Assembly (NCBI RefSeq): GCF_003113495.2
Contig: NZ_CP084506.1
Location: 2,976,001-3,040,000 of the forward strand
DNA: 64,000 bases
Source: Edwardsiella tarda ATCC 15947 = NBRC 105688
Lineage (GTDB): Bacteria; Pseudomonadota; Gammaproteobacteria; Enterobacterales; Enterobacteriaceae
Direction of reading: 5' to 3'
In this document: one piece after another, positions 9,269 to 23,510 of the stretch
How positions within the stretch are numbered: position 1 is the stretch's first letter
Layout: each line of letters begins with the position of its first letter
Made by a program: the position numbers and the translations under genes
Notes under the pieces: generated by a model
Told to the model about the DNA's origin: nothing
Databases searched by the model: none
What the model saw: only the letters and a program-made list of their open reading frames with translations

Positions 9269-9300
9269 AAAAAGCCCCACGCATCAGCGTGGGGCTTTTT
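9269..9300. terminator. Bidirectional terminator between the channel gene and the rRNA operon
   Basis: Fourteen-bp perfect stem (269-282 with 287-300) with A and T flanks. Read on the minus strand it lies nine bases past the 5S 3' end and ends the rRNA operon; on the plus strand it can end the channel mRNA. Confidence 0.93.
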
Positions 9301-9309
9301 CTCTATTTG

Positions 9310-9429
9310 ATGCCTGGCAGTTCCCTACTCTCGCATGGGGAGACCCCACACTACCATCGGCGCTACGGCGTTTCACTTCTGAGTTCGGCATGGGGTCAGG
9401 TGGGACCACCGCGCTATCGCCGCCAGGCA
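9310..9429 (-). rRNA. rrf: 5S ribosomal RNA
   Basis: 120 bases that begin TGCCTGGCGGCGATAG and end CTGCCAGGCAT on the minus strand, with both ends pairing in helix I as in enterobacteria. Last gene of the operon; no tRNA follows it. Confidence 0.97.
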
Positions 9430-9517
9430 AATTCTGTTTCACCAACCGCCCTCTCAGGCCATCGGTTCCAATCTTGAACAAGCTAAATTCGTCTCTCTAA
9501 AACACCTTCGGTGTTGT

Positions 9518-12425
<2,908 letters not shown>

Positions 12426-12531
12426 TCACAACCCGAAGGTGTTTCACTTCGTGCTGCAAGCATTTGAGAGACTCTCGAATCACTTGTTAAAAGCAATTCG
12501 ATTGTTTTCGAATTTTCAGCTTGTTCCAGAT

Positions 12532-12543
12532 TGTTAAAGAGCA
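12532..12543 (-). promoter_or_regulatory. boxA antitermination site in the 16S-23S spacer
   Basis: TGCTCTTTAACA on the minus strand, identical to the leader boxA at 14458-14469. It re-recruits the Nus antitermination complex ahead of the 23S gene. Confidence 0.85.
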
Positions 12544-12615
12544 AAATATTGCAAACATGACTCGTAAGTCCGTTTTGCAATATTGTTGGCACCGTCTTTC
12601 ACCCGATACCGCAAA

Positions 12616-12691
12616 TGGCGTCCCCTAGGGGATTCGAACCCCTGTTACCGCCGTGAAAGGGCGGTGTCCTAGGCCTCTAGACGAAGGGGAC
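12616..12691 (-). tRNA. gltT-like: tRNA-Glu (anticodon TTC)
   Basis: 76 bases including an encoded CCA end. The anticodon stem is CCGCC/GGCGG with loop CTTTCAC, anticodon TTC at 12655-12657 on the minus strand. GGTTCGAATCC is the T arm. Its place in the 16S-23S spacer is that of the tRNA-Glu type of rrn operon (rrnB, C, E, G in E. coli), not the Ile-Ala type. Confidence 0.97.
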
Positions 12692-12774
12692 ACTGGGTCG
12701 ACTTCGCAGACGCTTTGCTCGAACATCTATCAGACAATCTGTGTGAGCACTACACAATATTTCGTATCTTCAGG

Positions 12775-14316
<1,542 letters not shown>

Positions 14317-14457
14317 AAAGCTTGATGCTCAAAGAAATTAAACTGTTTATTCGTAATGAATTAACTGCTGTCACTCTTCAAGACTTTAAATATTTTGGCA
14401 TTCCGAGGAATGCTTAATACGAATCTTGCGAGTGCCCACACAGATTGTCTGATAATT

Positions 14458-14469
14458 TGTTAAAGAGCA
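14458..14469 (-). promoter_or_regulatory. boxA antitermination site in the rRNA leader
   Basis: TGCTCTTTAACA on the minus strand, the canonical rrn boxA, about 45 bases downstream of P2. Confidence 0.88.
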
Positions 14470-14512
14470 TCGCCGCGAGAACTCGTTAAGTTGTCGTCGG
14501 CGTGGGCTGCGT

Positions 14513-14540
14513 ATATTACGCTTTTCGCCCGCAGAGTCAA
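14513..14540 (-). promoter_or_regulatory. rRNA promoter P2
   Basis: On the minus strand TTGACT (14535-14540), 16-base spacer, TAATAT (14513-14518), about 95 bases downstream of P1 as in E. coli. Confidence 0.9.
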
Positions 14541-14609
14541 GCATTTATTTTTGCTTTCTCTGCCTGACTGGGCGACATTGTTGTCGTTGTTCCCGGTCAG
14601 TGGTGGCGC

Positions 14610-14637
14610 ATTATAGGGACTTCTCGCGAGGTGACAA
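14610..14637 (-). promoter_or_regulatory. rRNA promoter P1
   Basis: On the minus strand TTGTCA (14632-14637) and TATAAT (14610-14615) are separated by 16 bases and followed by a GC-rich discriminator GCGCCACC, nearly identical to E. coli rrn P1. The short spacer and discriminator are the known basis of ppGpp/DksA and initiating-NTP control. The gmhB stop codon lies about 60 bases upstream. Confidence 0.95.
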
Positions 14638-14698
14638 GTCTTAATTTCAACTTTTTTATCACCTGCGCCATTTTCGACCAAAGCGGAGAAATAAGCGA

Positions 14699-15262
14699 CT
14701 ATTGGCGAGCTTTAATCGCCTGTGGCAACTGTGCCAGGCTATCCAGCACCAAATCGGCTAACGCTTCCCCATCAGCAGTCAGTGGCTTGCCACTACGCAC
14801 CAGCACCTTGCTACCGACACCCGCCGCCTGGGCGGCCTGGAGATCCTCAAGCTTATCGCCAACCATATATGAGGCCGCCATATCAATATGTAGGAAACGC
14901 TGTGCATCCAGTAGCATCCCCGGCTGTGGCTTACGGCAGTCACACTGCTGGCGATACTCCGCCACCGTTCCCTCGGGGTGGTGCGGGCAATAATAGATAC
15001 CATCCAGATCCACCCCGCGATCGGCCAATGACCAATCCATCCACTCGGTCAGATGCATAAACTGTTCTTCGCTAAACATACCACGCGCAATGCCTGACTG
15101 ATTGGTGACCAGCACCAGGGCGTACCCCATCGCCTTCAGCTCCCGCAGGGCCTCAATCACCCCATCAATAAACTGAAAGTTATCGCTATCGTGTACATAA
15201 CCATGATCGACATTAATGGTGCCATCACGGTCGAGAAAAATGGCAGGGATCTGCTGAGCCAC
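14699..15262 (-). CDS. gmhB: D-glycero-beta-D-manno-heptose-1,7-bisphosphate 7-phosphatase GmhB
   Basis: Removes the 7-phosphate in ADP-L-glycero-D-manno-heptose synthesis for the LPS inner core; cytosolic HAD phosphatase. I place the start at the GTG at 15262 (187 residues), which has GAGGAG upstream and matches the E. coli N-terminus; an ATG at 15307 would add 15 unrelated residues. The HAD nucleophile motif is D11-R-D13-G-T, and a zinc-binding loop is seen at CPHHPEG...CDC. It lies just upstream of the 16S gene on the same strand, as gmhB does at E. coli rrnH. Confidence 0.95.
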   Translation of the reverse strand: MAQQIPAIFLDRDGTINVDHGYVHDSDNFQFIDGVIEALRELKAMGYALVLVTNQSGIARGMFSEEQFMHLTEWMDWSLADRGVDLDGIYYCPHHPEGTVAEYRQQCDCRKPQPGMLLDAQRFLHIDMAASYMVGDKLEDLQAAQAAGVGSKVLVRSGKPLTADGEALADLVLDSLAQLPQAIKARQ

Positions 15263-15350
15263 TTGGGTATTACTCCTCAAAACTGAAATCGGTACACAGT
15301 ATCGCACGTTTTAGACCAAAAAAGAGCGCATCATCCTGGTCGTTGATTAG

Positions 15351-15379
15351 TTGACTTAGACGTCTAGACGCCTTAACAT
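15351..15379 (+). promoter_or_regulatory. metNIQ promoter with two tandem MetJ boxes
   Basis: TTGACT (15351-15356), 17-base spacer, TAACAT (15374-15379). The spacer holds AGACGTCT (15358-15365), a perfect met box, directly followed by AGACGCCT (15366-15373, one mismatch). Two adjacent 8-bp boxes are the minimum MetJ operator, so the MetJ/S-adenosylmethionine complex should block polymerase directly. The same control is known for metNIQ in E. coli. Confidence 0.9.
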
Positions 15380-15452
15380 CCAGTTCAATTTATAACGTGA
15401 CTCATGTCACTGATGATGACGCTCCAGGCAACGACGAAACCTAAATATAAAA

Positions 15453-16484
15453 ATGATTAAACTCTCTCATATCACCAAAGTATTCCAGCAGGGACAACGC
15501 CATATCACGGCGTTGGACGATGTGTCGCTACACGTCCCCGCTGGCCAGATCTATGGCGTCATTGGCTCCTCTGGCGCGGGTAAGAGCACCCTGATCCGTT
15601 GCGTCAACCTGTTAGAGCGCCCGACGCAGGGCCAGGTGTTGGTCGATAACCAGGATCTCACCGCGATGAGTACCGGGCAACTGACCCGCGCACGTCGCCA
15701 GATCGGCATGATCTTCCAGCACTTCAATCTGCTCTCTTCGCGTACCGTATTCGGTAACGTGGCCCTACCGCTGGAGCTGGATCGCGTCCCACGCGATGAG
15801 ATCAAGCGCCGTGTCAGTGAGTTGTTATCGCTGGTTGGCCTGGCCGATAAGCACGATGCTTATCCCGCCAATCTGTCCGGTGGACAGAAGCAGCGTGTTG
15901 CCATCGCGCGCGCCCTGGCCAGTAACCCCAAAGTACTGCTGTGCGATGAAGCCACCAGTGCGCTCGACCCGGCCACGACTCGCTCCATCCTGGAGTTGTT
16001 GAAGGATATTAATCGCCGCCTAGGGCTCACCATCCTGCTGATCACGCACGAGATGGATGTGGTGAAGCGCATCTGTGATCAGGTTGCCGTGATCAGCCAG
16101 GGCAAGCTGATCGAGCAAGGGAGTGTCGGCGAAGTCTTCTCCCACCCGAAGACGCCGTTGGCGCAACAGTTCATCCATGCCACGTTGCACCTGGATATCC
16201 CGGATGATTTCGCCGAACGAATGACGCCGGAGCGACGTCCCGATAGCCAGCCACTGCTACGTCTGGAGTTTACCGGTCAGTCGGTCGACGCCCCGCTGAT
16301 CTCACAGGCGGTACGACGCTTTAACGTCGATATCAGCATTCTCAGCTCGCAGATGGATTATGCCGGCGGAGTGAAATTCGGGGTCATGTTGGCGGAGTTG
16401 CACGGCGACGATGGCGATGCCCGTTCCGCCATCGAGTTTTTTGAACAGCATCACGTGAAAGTTGAGGTACTGGGTTATGTCTGA
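15453..16484 (+). CDS. metN: D/L-methionine ABC transporter ATPase MetN
   Basis: 343 residues, E. coli length. Walker A GSSGAGKS (38-45), signature LSGGQKQR, Walker B LLCDEA, switch His in ITHEMD, then the C-terminal C2/NIL domain (about 265-343) that binds methionine and shuts transport when the cell is replete. First gene of metNIQ. The ribosome site is weak and A-rich. The gene ends inside the start of metI. Confidence 0.97.
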   Translation: MIKLSHITKVFQQGQRHITALDDVSLHVPAGQIYGVIGSSGAGKSTLIRCVNLLERPTQGQVLVDNQDLTAMSTGQLTRARRQIGMIFQHFNLLSSRTVFGNVALPLELDRVPRDEIKRRVSELLSLVGLADKHDAYPANLSGGQKQRVAIARALASNPKVLLCDEATSALDPATTRSILELLKDINRRLGLTILLITHEMDVVKRICDQVAVISQGKLIEQGSVGEVFSHPKTPLAQQFIHATLHLDIPDDFAERMTPERRPDSQPLLRLEFTGQSVDAPLISQAVRRFNVDISILSSQMDYAGGVKFGVMLAELHGDDGDARSAIEFFEQHHVKVEVLGYV

Positions 16485-17130
16485 GGCAATGATGTGGTTA
16501 ATGGTGCGCGGGATCTGGGAAACCGTGGTCATGACCCTAGTATCCGGCTTTTTCGGCTTCGTCATCGGTTTACCGGTTGGTGTACTGCTGTATACCTCGC
16601 GCCCGGGACAAATCTTGGAGAATGCCAAGCTATATAAGCTGCTGTCGGCACTGGTCAACATCTTCCGCTCCATCCCCTTTATTATCCTGCTGGTATGGAT
16701 GATCCCCTTCACGCGCCTGATCGTCGGGACCTCCATCGGACTACAGGCGGCACTGGTTCCGCTGACGATCGGTGCGGCTCCCTTCATCGCCCGCATGGTG
16801 GAAAACACGCTGTTGGAGATCCCGAGTGGCCTGATCGAAGCCGCACGCGCCATGGGCGCCACGCCCATGCAGATCATCAGTAAAATCCTGCTGCCAGAGG
16901 CATTACCGGGTCTGATCAACGCAGCCACCATCACCCTGATTACCTTAGTCGGCTATTCCGCCATGGGCGGCGCCGTAGGCGCGGGCGGTTTGGGGCAGAT
17001 CGGTTACCAATATGGTTATATCGGTTATAACGCGACAGTGATGAATACAGTATTAGTATTACTGGTCATTTTGGTGTATTTGATCCAGTTCAGCGGCGAC
17101 CGTCTGGTCAAGACCATCAGCCGTAAATAA
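16477..17130 (+). CDS. metI: Methionine ABC transporter permease MetI
   Basis: 217 residues starting at the ATG at 16477, which overlaps the last eight bases of metN and so suggests coupled translation. Five hydrophobic helices; the ABC permease EAA loop is [20 protein letters not shown]. It pairs with MetN in the inner membrane. Confidence 0.97.
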   Translation: MSEAMMWLMVRGIWETVVMTLVSGFFGFVIGLPVGVLLYTSRPGQILENAKLYKLLSALVNIFRSIPFIILLVWMIPFTRLIVGTSIGLQAALVPLTIGAAPFIARMVENTLLEIPSGLIEAARAMGATPMQIISKILLPEALPGLINAATITLITLVGYSAMGGAVGAGGLGQIGYQYGYIGYNATVMNTVLVLLVILVYLIQFSGDRLVKTISRK

Positions 17131-17202
17131 GAAGCCAGGCAATAATAAAGCGATGCGCTGACAAAAGTGCGCAACACACCATCACATACAGAAGGATATG
17201 CT

Positions 17203-18018
17203 ATGTCAATTCAGTTCAAGTCTTTAGCACTGGTCGGTACATTGCTCGGCACGCTGGCACTGGCCGGCTGTGGTCAAGAGGAAAAGGATCCCAATCATAT
17301 CAAGGTCGGGGTCATCGTCGGCGCCGAACAGCAAGTCGCGGAAGTCGCACAGAAAGTGGCGAAGGATAAGTATGGCCTGAACGTCGAACTGGTGACCTTT
17401 AACGACTATGTATTACCCAATGAAGCTCTGAGTAAGGGCGATATCGACGTCAATGCCTTCCAGCATAAGCCTTACCTCGATCAGCAGATCAAGGATCGCG
17501 GCTATAAGCTGGTGTCGGTCGGTAACACCTTCGTCTATCCGATCGCTGGCTACTCTAAGAAGATTAAGTCGCTGGACGAGCTGCAGGACGGCGCCCAGAT
17601 CGCCATTCCTAATGACCCGACCAACCTGGGTCGCTCATTACTGCTGTTGCAAAAAGTGGGTCTGATCAAGCTGAAAGATGGCATCGGTCTGCTGCCGACC
17701 GTCCTGGATATCACCGAGAACCCGAAACATCTGAAGCTGGTCGAGTTGGAAGCGCCACAGTTACCGCGCTCGCTGGACGACAACCAGATCGCCCTGGCGG
17801 TCATCAATACCACCTACGCTAGCCAGATTGGCCTGACTCCGGCCAAGGATGGCATCTTCGTTGAAGGGAAAGATTCCCCTTACGTTAACCTGATCGTGGC
17901 GCGTGAAGACAATAAAGATGCCGAGAATGTGAAAAAATTCGTTCAAGCCTATCAATCTGACGAAGTGTATAACGCGGCTAACAAAATCTTTAACGGCGGC
18001 GCCGTTAAAGGCTGGTAA
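17203..18018 (+). CDS. metQ: Methionine-binding lipoprotein MetQ
   Basis: 271 residues from the ATG at 17203 with AAGGA upstream; the in-frame ATG at 17167 precedes this site and is unlikely. A lipoprotein signal ends LAGC with the lipidated Cys23; Gly at +2 is a common sorting context for lipoproteins. The mature part is the NlpA/MetQ periplasmic fold and ends NGGAVKGW as in E. coli. Third gene of metNIQ, followed by a terminator. Confidence 0.97.
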   Translation: MSIQFKSLALVGTLLGTLALAGCGQEEKDPNHIKVGVIVGAEQQVAEVAQKVAKDKYGLNVELVTFNDYVLPNEALSKGDIDVNAFQHKPYLDQQIKDRGYKLVSVGNTFVYPIAGYSKKIKSLDELQDGAQIAIPNDPTNLGRSLLLLQKVGLIKLKDGIGLLPTVLDITENPKHLKLVELEAPQLPRSLDDNQIALAVINTTYASQIGLTPAKDGIFVEGKDSPYVNLIVAREDNKDAENVKKFVQAYQSDEVYNAANKIFNGGAVKGW

Positions 18019-18043
18019 TTTCCCCCCATTTCTCTCCCTTAGC

Positions 18044-18068
18044 CAAGATGGGCCATGCGCCCATCTTG
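18044..18068 (+). terminator. Terminator after metQ
   Basis: Ten-bp stem (044-053 with 059-068) with a five-base loop and a weak T tract (TCATTT), 26 bases after the stop codon. Confidence 0.7.
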
Positions 18069-18128
18069 TCATTTCCGTTATAGATTGATTCAATACTCCC
18101 CAATCTCATCAATACCAGGACCTGTTCC

Positions 18129-18551
18129 ATGCGTGCATTACCGTTATGTCTGCTCACGGCCAGCATGACACTGAGTGGCTGCTCCCTGCTGCATCGCGAA
18201 GCCGCGCCGATCACGCCTGCGACCGCAGACAAAACGCCAGAAACTGTTACCACGCCGCGAGCAGCGGCGGTGCGCCAACCCACCATCGCGCTCTATGAGA
18301 ATGCAGAGGCGCTGCTCGGCAAGCCCTTCCGCGACCTCGGCGAGGTGAGTGGCAGCGTCTGCCAGAGCCGCCCACACCACACGCCCCCCAGCCTCAGCAC
18401 GGCCAAGAAGCGTATGCTGCATAAGGCGGCGCAGTTAAAGGCCAACGCCGTACTCTTGCATAGCTGCCAACTGCTTGAGCAGGCCAACGGCTGTTATCGC
18501 CAAGCGCTCTGTACGGGTTCGGCCCTGAACATTACCTCGTCAGCGCAATGA
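18129..18551 (+). CDS. rcsF: Rcs stress-sensor outer-membrane lipoprotein RcsF
   Basis: Detects outer-membrane and peptidoglycan damage and relieves IgaA repression of the Rcs phosphorelay. 140 residues; lipobox LSGC with Cys18, a proline/alanine-rich linker (about 24-50) that threads through outer-membrane beta-barrels in E. coli, then the folded domain. The four cysteines (78, 113, 122, 128) that form the two non-consecutive disulfides are all present. It overlaps trmO by ATGA. Confidence 0.95.
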   Translation: MRALPLCLLTASMTLSGCSLLHREAAPITPATADKTPETVTTPRAAAVRQPTIALYENAEALLGKPFRDLGEVSGSVCQSRPHHTPPSLSTAKKRMLHKAAQLKANAVLLHSCQLLEQANGCYRQALCTGSALNITSSAQ

Positions 18552-19252
18552 ATACGTTTCAATTCGCACCAATAGGCGTCATCCATTCGCCCTACAAAGA
18601 GAAGTTCGCCATTCCACGCCAACCTGGGTTGATTAGCGATGGTGGCGGCGAACTCGAGCTGTTACCGCCCTACAATCAGGCCGATACCGTGCGAGGATTG
18701 GAAGGATTCAGCCATTTATGGGTGATCTTCGTCTTCCACCAAACGATGGCTGGCGGGTGGCGACCGACCGTCCGTCCACCACGCCTGGGGGGAAATACCC
18801 GCGTCGGCGTCTTCGCCACCCGCTCGACCTTCCGTCCCAACCCTATCGGTATGTCACTGGTTGAGTTGCAGGGGATCGAGACCCATAACGGCGTACGCCT
18901 ACGTCTGGGCAGCCTGGATCTGGTCGATGGCACCCCGGTACTCGACATCAAACCCTATCTCCCCTTCGCCGAGAGCCAGCCGCAGGCTCAGGCTGGCTTT
19001 GCCCAACAGGCTCCGGCGGCAGATATGCCGGTCGTCTTCATGCCAGAGGCGGAGGCTCAGATCACCCAGCATCAACGCAATTACCCGCATTTGGCTCGCT
19101 TTATCCGCCAAGTCCTGGCACAAGATCCCCGTCCCGCCTATCGACACGCGGCGGATGAAGATCGGGTATATGCGGTACATCTCTTAGATTTCAACCTGCG
19201 TTGGCGGGTCAAACATGGCGTCTGTGAGGTTATTGGATTAGATGAGCGTTAG
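18548..19252 (+). CDS. trmO: tRNA (adenine(37)-N6)-methyltransferase TrmO
   Basis: Also called TsaA or YaeB. Adds the N6-methyl of m6t6A37 in threonine tRNAs, using S-adenosylmethionine. 234 residues against 235 in E. coli. The family signature FATRSTFRPNPIGMS and the C-terminal LAQDPRPAYR are intact. The ATG overlaps the rcsF stop codon, so the two are probably coupled. Confidence 0.95.
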   Translation: MNTFQFAPIGVIHSPYKEKFAIPRQPGLISDGGGELELLPPYNQADTVRGLEGFSHLWVIFVFHQTMAGGWRPTVRPPRLGGNTRVGVFATRSTFRPNPIGMSLVELQGIETHNGVRLRLGSLDLVDGTPVLDIKPYLPFAESQPQAQAGFAQQAPAADMPVVFMPEAEAQITQHQRNYPHLARFIRQVLAQDPRPAYRHAADEDRVYAVHLLDFNLRWRVKHGVCEVIGLDER

Positions 19253-19336
19253 AAAATCATCCTCCTCCCTTTTGACGCCCCGCCGGCACTGGTAAACTAG
19301 ACTACTTTTTTTGCTCGTTCGAACGGAACCATACTC

Positions 19337-21055
19337 ATGCGTACTAGCCAATATCTGCTCTCCACCCTCAAGGAGACCCCCGCCGACGCGGAAGTCGTCA
19401 GCCATCAGCTGATGCTGCGCGCCGGGATGATCCGCAAACTGGCATCCGGCCTGTATACCTGGCTGCCGACCGGTCTGCGTGTGCTGAACAAAGTTGAAAA
19501 CATCGTGCGTGAAGAGATGAATTACGCCGGTGCCATCGAGGTCTCAATGCCGGTCGTTCAACCGGCCGATCTGTGGCAAGAAAGCGGCCGCTGGGAGCAA
19601 TATGGCCCGGAATTGCTGCGCTTCGTCGATCGCGGCGAGCGTCCGTTCGTACTCGGCCCGACCCATGAAGAGGTGATCACCGACCTGGTTCGTAATGAGA
19701 TCAGCTCCTACAAGCAGTTACCGCTGAACTTCTACCAGATCCAGACCAAGTTCCGCGACGAAGTTCGCCCACGCTTCGGCGTAATGCGTTCTCGCGAATT
19801 CCTGATGAAGGACGCCTACTCCTTCCATACGACCCAGGAGTCCTTGCAGGAAACTTACGACGCGATGTATGCCGCCTACAGCCGCATCTTTAGCCGTATG
19901 GGCCTAGACTTCCGCGCCGTACAAGCCGACACCGGCTCCATTGGGGGTAACGCCTCCCATGAGTTCCAGGTGCTGGCGCAGAGCGGCGAGGACGATATCG
20001 TCTTCTCTACCGACTCCGACTACGCCGCCAATATCGAGCTGGCCGAAGCCATCGCACCGACCGCCGCGCGGGCCGCCGCCACGCAGGCGATGGAGCTGGT
20101 CGACACGCCGCACGCCAAAACGATCGCCGAGCTGGTTGAGCAACACAACCAACCGATCGAGAAGACCGTTAAGACCCTGCTGGTCCATGCGGCCGAAGAG
20201 AGCGGTCATACTCTGGTCGCCCTGCTGGTTCGTGGCGATCATGAGCTGAACGAAGTGAAAGCCGAGAAACTGGAGCTGGTCGCCACGCCGCTGACCTTCG
20301 CCAACGAGGCGGAAATCCGCGCGCTGGTCAATGCCGGGCCGGGCTCCCTGGGGCCGGTGAACCTGCCGTTACCGATCGTCGTCGACCGCGCCGTCGCCGC
20401 GATGAGTGACTTCGCCGCCGGTGCCAACATCGATGGTAAACACTACTTCGGCATCAACTGGGAGCGCGACGTGGCGCTGCCGCAGGTCGCCGATATTCGC
20501 AACGTCGTCGAGGGTGATCCGAGCCCGGACGGCCACGGTACCCTGCTGATTAAGCGTGGTATCGAAGTCGGTCATATCTTCCAACTGGGGACGAAATATA
20601 CCGAGGCGCTCAACGCCACCGTACAGGGTGAAGATGGTCGTAACCAGCTGATGACCATGGGTTGTTACGGTATCGGGGTGACACGTGTAGTCGCCGCCGC
20701 CATCGAGCAGAATCATGATGAACGCGGCATCATCTGGCCGGATGCTATCGCGCCGTTCCAGGTTGCCATCCTGCCGATGAATATGCACAAATCTTTCCGC
20801 GTGAAAGACGTTGCCGAGCGCCTGTACGACGCACTGCGTCTCAAGGGAATCGAAGTTCTGCTGGATGACCGGAAAGAGCGTCCGGGTGTGATGTTCGCCG
20901 ATATGGAACTGATCGGTATCCCGCACACCATCGTCATCGGCGATCGCAACCTCGACAACAACGAAGTCGAATACAAATACCGCCGCGACGGTGAGAAGTT
21001 AATGATCAGCCTGGATGAGATCGAAGCCTTCCTGCTGGCGCAGATCGCACGCTGA
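19337..21055 (+). CDS. proS: Prolyl-tRNA synthetase ProS
   Basis: 572 residues, bacterial type with the INS editing domain. Class II motif 1 lies near residues 65-85, motif 2 around [21 protein letters not shown], the INS domain (Cys/Ala-tRNA editing) about 225-405, motif 3 in GCYGIGVTR, and the anticodon-binding domain from about 475. Own transcript likely; a clear terminator follows. It sits at the end of the gmhB-metNIQ-rcsF-trmO-proS block, the same order as E. coli. Confidence 0.98.
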   Translation: MRTSQYLLSTLKETPADAEVVSHQLMLRAGMIRKLASGLYTWLPTGLRVLNKVENIVREEMNYAGAIEVSMPVVQPADLWQESGRWEQYGPELLRFVDRGERPFVLGPTHEEVITDLVRNEISSYKQLPLNFYQIQTKFRDEVRPRFGVMRSREFLMKDAYSFHTTQESLQETYDAMYAAYSRIFSRMGLDFRAVQADTGSIGGNASHEFQVLAQSGEDDIVFSTDSDYAANIELAEAIAPTAARAAATQAMELVDTPHAKTIAELVEQHNQPIEKTVKTLLVHAAEESGHTLVALLVRGDHELNEVKAEKLELVATPLTFANEAEIRALVNAGPGSLGPVNLPLPIVVDRAVAAMSDFAAGANIDGKHYFGINWERDVALPQVADIRNVVEGDPSPDGHGTLLIKRGIEVGHIFQLGTKYTEALNATVQGEDGRNQLMTMGCYGIGVTRVVAAAIEQNHDERGIIWPDAIAPFQVAILPMNMHKSFRVKDVAERLYDALRLKGIEVLLDDRKERPGVMFADMELIGIPHTIVIGDRNLDNNEVEYKYRRDGEKLMISLDEIEAFLLAQIAR

Positions 21056-21081
21056 GTGGGCATTCACCTCTAACTCGTACC

Positions 21082-21112
21082 AACAGGCCGACCTCGTCGG
21101 CCTGTTTTTTCT
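21082..21112 (+). terminator. Terminator of proS
   Basis: Eleven-bp perfect stem (082-092 with 096-106), loop CTC, followed by a T run. It stands between the convergent genes proS and creA. Confidence 0.93.
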
Positions 21113-21122
21113 TGATGGCTTA

Positions 21123-21611
21123 TCAGCCTTGGACGGGTGCGCTCCACGGCATCACGGGGACCGCACTGATCGCATTTTTCGGCGATCCTTCGACGACACG
21201 ATCAGAGTAAGAGAGGTAAATCAGTACATTACGTTTACTGTCATAGAAACGTACAACCTGCAACTTCTTAAAAACCAGAGAGGTACGCTTACGAAACACC
21301 ACTTCGCCATCCGCTTTTTTATTGCGGATCTTTTCGCTCAGGGTGATCGGCCCAACCTGCTGACACGAGATGGCGGCGTCGGAGGTATCCTCGGCCAAGC
21401 CTAGCCCCCCTTTAATCCCCCCCGTCTTAGCCCGGCTAACGTAGCAGGTCACATTATTCACGTCCGGATCATCGAACGCCTCGACCACGATTTTATGATC
21501 AGGACCGAACAGTTTAAACACGGTGTCGACGGATCCGATCTCTTCGGCCTGTACCGTGCCAGCTAAAAATGTCGTCAACGCGACACATAAGCCAACAAAA
21601 TATTTATTCAC
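21123..21611 (-). CDS. creA: CreA family periplasmic protein
   Basis: 162 residues with a signal peptide (1-22, ending VQA). The mature sequence is close to E. coli CreA, including [30 protein letters not shown] and the end [16 protein letters not shown]; two cysteines may form a disulfide. Its function is unknown. In E. coli creA starts the creABCD locus; here creBCD are missing and proS follows instead. Confidence 0.93.
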   Translation of the reverse strand: MNKYFVGLCVALTTFLAGTVQAEEIGSVDTVFKLFGPDHKIVVEAFDDPDVNNVTCYVSRAKTGGIKGGLGLAEDTSDAAISCQQVGPITLSEKIRNKKADGEVVFRKRTSLVFKKLQVVRFYDSKRNVLIYLSYSDRVVEGSPKNAISAVPVMPWSAPVQG

Positions 21612-21811
21612 TACATTACCTCTAAAATTTTATAATAACTTGCGTTATTAGTTTAGTGGCGGCTAACGTGTTAAATAGAAAGGATAACACGCCGTTTTTT
21701 TATTATACTGCTTGCCCTTAGTACGTATTGCAATCAGCACATGCCGCCGGATCAGGATTGCATTTCCCGAGTTACTGCAATCGATGTCTACCACCGCATT
21801 AAGGAAGCTTT

Positions 21812-22696
21812 ATGGATCAGGCCGATATTATTCATGACCTGTTACACTGGTTAGAAGGGCACCTCGACCACCCGCTGACTCTCGACAACGTGGCGGCCAA
21901 AGCCGGCTACTCTAAATGGCATTTACAGCGGATGTTCAAGGATATTACCGGGCAGGCCATCGGCGCCTACATTCGAGCACGCCGTCTCTCCAAGGCTGCC
22001 GCCGCGCTACGCCTGACTAGCCGCCCGATTCTCGACATCGCCTTACAGTACCGTTTCGACTCGCAACAAACCTTCACCCGCGCCTTTAAAAAACAGTTCA
22101 ATCAGACGCCGGCGCTCTACCGTCGCGCCGAAGAGTGGCACGCCTATGGCATGCGGCCACCGATCCGGCTGGAAGGGTACACCATGCCGACGCCGAAATT
22201 CGTCACCCAGCCCAACCTCTCTCTGGTCGGGGTAACACAGAGCTACACCTGCACCCTGGAGCAAATCAGTCGGGTACGTACCGAGTTACGCACCCAATTT
22301 TGGCGCGATTTTTTACACGCCGTCCAAGATATCCGCGATATTCCTCCGGTACTGTATGGGCTCCATCACGCCCACCCCAGTCAAGAGAAGGATGACGAGC
22401 AGACGATCTTCTACACCACCGCACTGGAACCGCATCTGTTACCGAAACAGGTCACCCGTGAAGTCCAGCCGATTCAATTGGCGGGCGGCGAGTATGTACA
22501 ATTTAGCTATCAGGGGCCGACCGAACACTTCCAGGACTTTATCATCGATCTGTATGGGAGCGTCCTGCCGACGCTGAACCTCACCCGGCGGCGGGGCTAT
22601 GATATCGAACGTTTCTACCCCTTGGTGGACTCCGCTCAGCGTCCACCGAAGAATATTCACTGCGAGTATCTGATCCCCATCCGCCACGCGATCTGA
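21812..22696 (+). CDS. rob: AraC-family regulator Rob
   Basis: 294 residues. Residues 8-107 are the two-helix-turn-helix AraC/XylS domain (VAAKAGYSKWHLQRMFKD; FDSQQTFTRAFKKQFNQTPA), and residues about 123-290 a GyrI-like effector domain. Rob activates the mar/sox/rob regulon (efflux, acid and oxidative stress) and binds the right arm of oriC in E. coli. A good ribosome site (AAGGAAG) precedes the ATG. It is convergent with gpmB with two bases between the stops. Confidence 0.95.
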   Translation: MDQADIIHDLLHWLEGHLDHPLTLDNVAAKAGYSKWHLQRMFKDITGQAIGAYIRARRLSKAAAALRLTSRPILDIALQYRFDSQQTFTRAFKKQFNQTPALYRRAEEWHAYGMRPPIRLEGYTMPTPKFVTQPNLSLVGVTQSYTCTLEQISRVRTELRTQFWRDFLHAVQDIRDIPPVLYGLHHAHPSQEKDDEQTIFYTTALEPHLLPKQVTREVQPIQLAGGEYVQFSYQGPTEHFQDFIIDLYGSVLPTLNLTRRRGYDIERFYPLVDSAQRPPKNIHCEYLIPIRHAI

Positions 22697-22698
22697 TC

Positions 22699-23346
22699 TT
22701 AACGCAACACTTCATCCATCGACGGTCGGGTCAGATGCTCGACATCCCCCGCCGTCTCGACCACCCAACCTGATGCCAGCCAGGCGCTCTGCTGGTAATC
22801 CACTCGCGACAGCGAGCAGTTGCGCAGGCGCAAACGCCGCTCCGCATAGGGGGGAAGCCCTAAGAGGGTGGACAACAGGCAGCCCAACGCGATGCCGTGG
22901 CTAACCAGTAAGGGCCGACTCCCCTCAGGAAGTGCCAAACAGTCGTTCAACGCCTGCCGCATGCGAGCCCCCAGCTCACTCATGCGCTCGCCCTGCGGAA
23001 TACAACCATCGGGCGAGCCATCCAGCATACTCAGACGCCACTGCTCCTCCTGCGGCGTCAGCGAGGCGAGCAGACGCGACTCCAACACGCCCATATTCAG
23101 CTCACGCAACCGCGCATCCAGCGTCAACGGGCAGCCACAGGCATCGGCGATGATCGCCCCCGTCTGCTGGGTGCGCCCCAGATCGCTGGCAATCACATGG
23201 GTGATGCCCATCTGGCGCAGACGTGCGGCGGCCTGGCGGGCCTGCTGCTCCCCCATCATGGTCAACGGGCTATCGGACTGCCCCTGAATACGCCGCTGCA
23301 CATTCCACTCAGTCTCACCGTGGCGAATAAGGTATACCTGTCTCAT
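22699..23346 (-). CDS. gpmB: Histidine-phosphatase superfamily protein GpmB (YtjC)
   Basis: 215 residues from the ATG at 23346, the E. coli length; a longer frame upstream to 23484 is Arg-rich and unrelated. The RHGE motif is at 8-11 with His9 as the phosphoacceptor, and the second catalytic His is in VSHGIALG. Despite its name, a mutase role is doubtful; related proteins act as phosphatases. Confidence 0.93.
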   Translation of the reverse strand: MRQVYLIRHGETEWNVQRRIQGQSDSPLTMMGEQQARQAAARLRQMGITHVIASDLGRTQQTGAIIADACGCPLTLDARLRELNMGVLESRLLASLTPQEEQWRLSMLDGSPDGCIPQGERMSELGARMRQALNDCLALPEGSRPLLVSHGIALGCLLSTLLGLPPYAERRLRLRNCSLSRVDYQQSAWLASGWVVETAGDVEHLTRPSMDEVLR

Positions 23347-23510
23347 CTCTTTTTTACCTATACTAGGCCGTCTCCAGCCACAACTGCGCTTACAGGCCGG
23401 GATTAGCCGACCCCTACTCTCGGCGATGTCCCGTGGCACACGCACCCAGGTCGACGTGGCGCGCGCGCGCCGCCGCCGTACCACCGCCTCATTAAGGAAA
23501 CCGGAATCGT

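Larger units (their letters stand above)
14317..14698 (-). promoter_or_regulatory. rRNA operon promoter and leader region
   Basis: This 382-base stretch between gmhB and 16S has no gene. It holds, in order of minus-strand transcription, an A-rich UP-type element just upstream of the P1 -35, promoter P1, promoter P2, the boxA site and the leader side of the 16S processing stem. Each clear element is listed separately. Confidence 0.9.

Noticed and set aside
17131..17202. Small inverted repeat TGCGC/GCGCA between metI and metQ
   Set aside because: Five-bp stem in a short gap; too weak to call an attenuator or a REP element.
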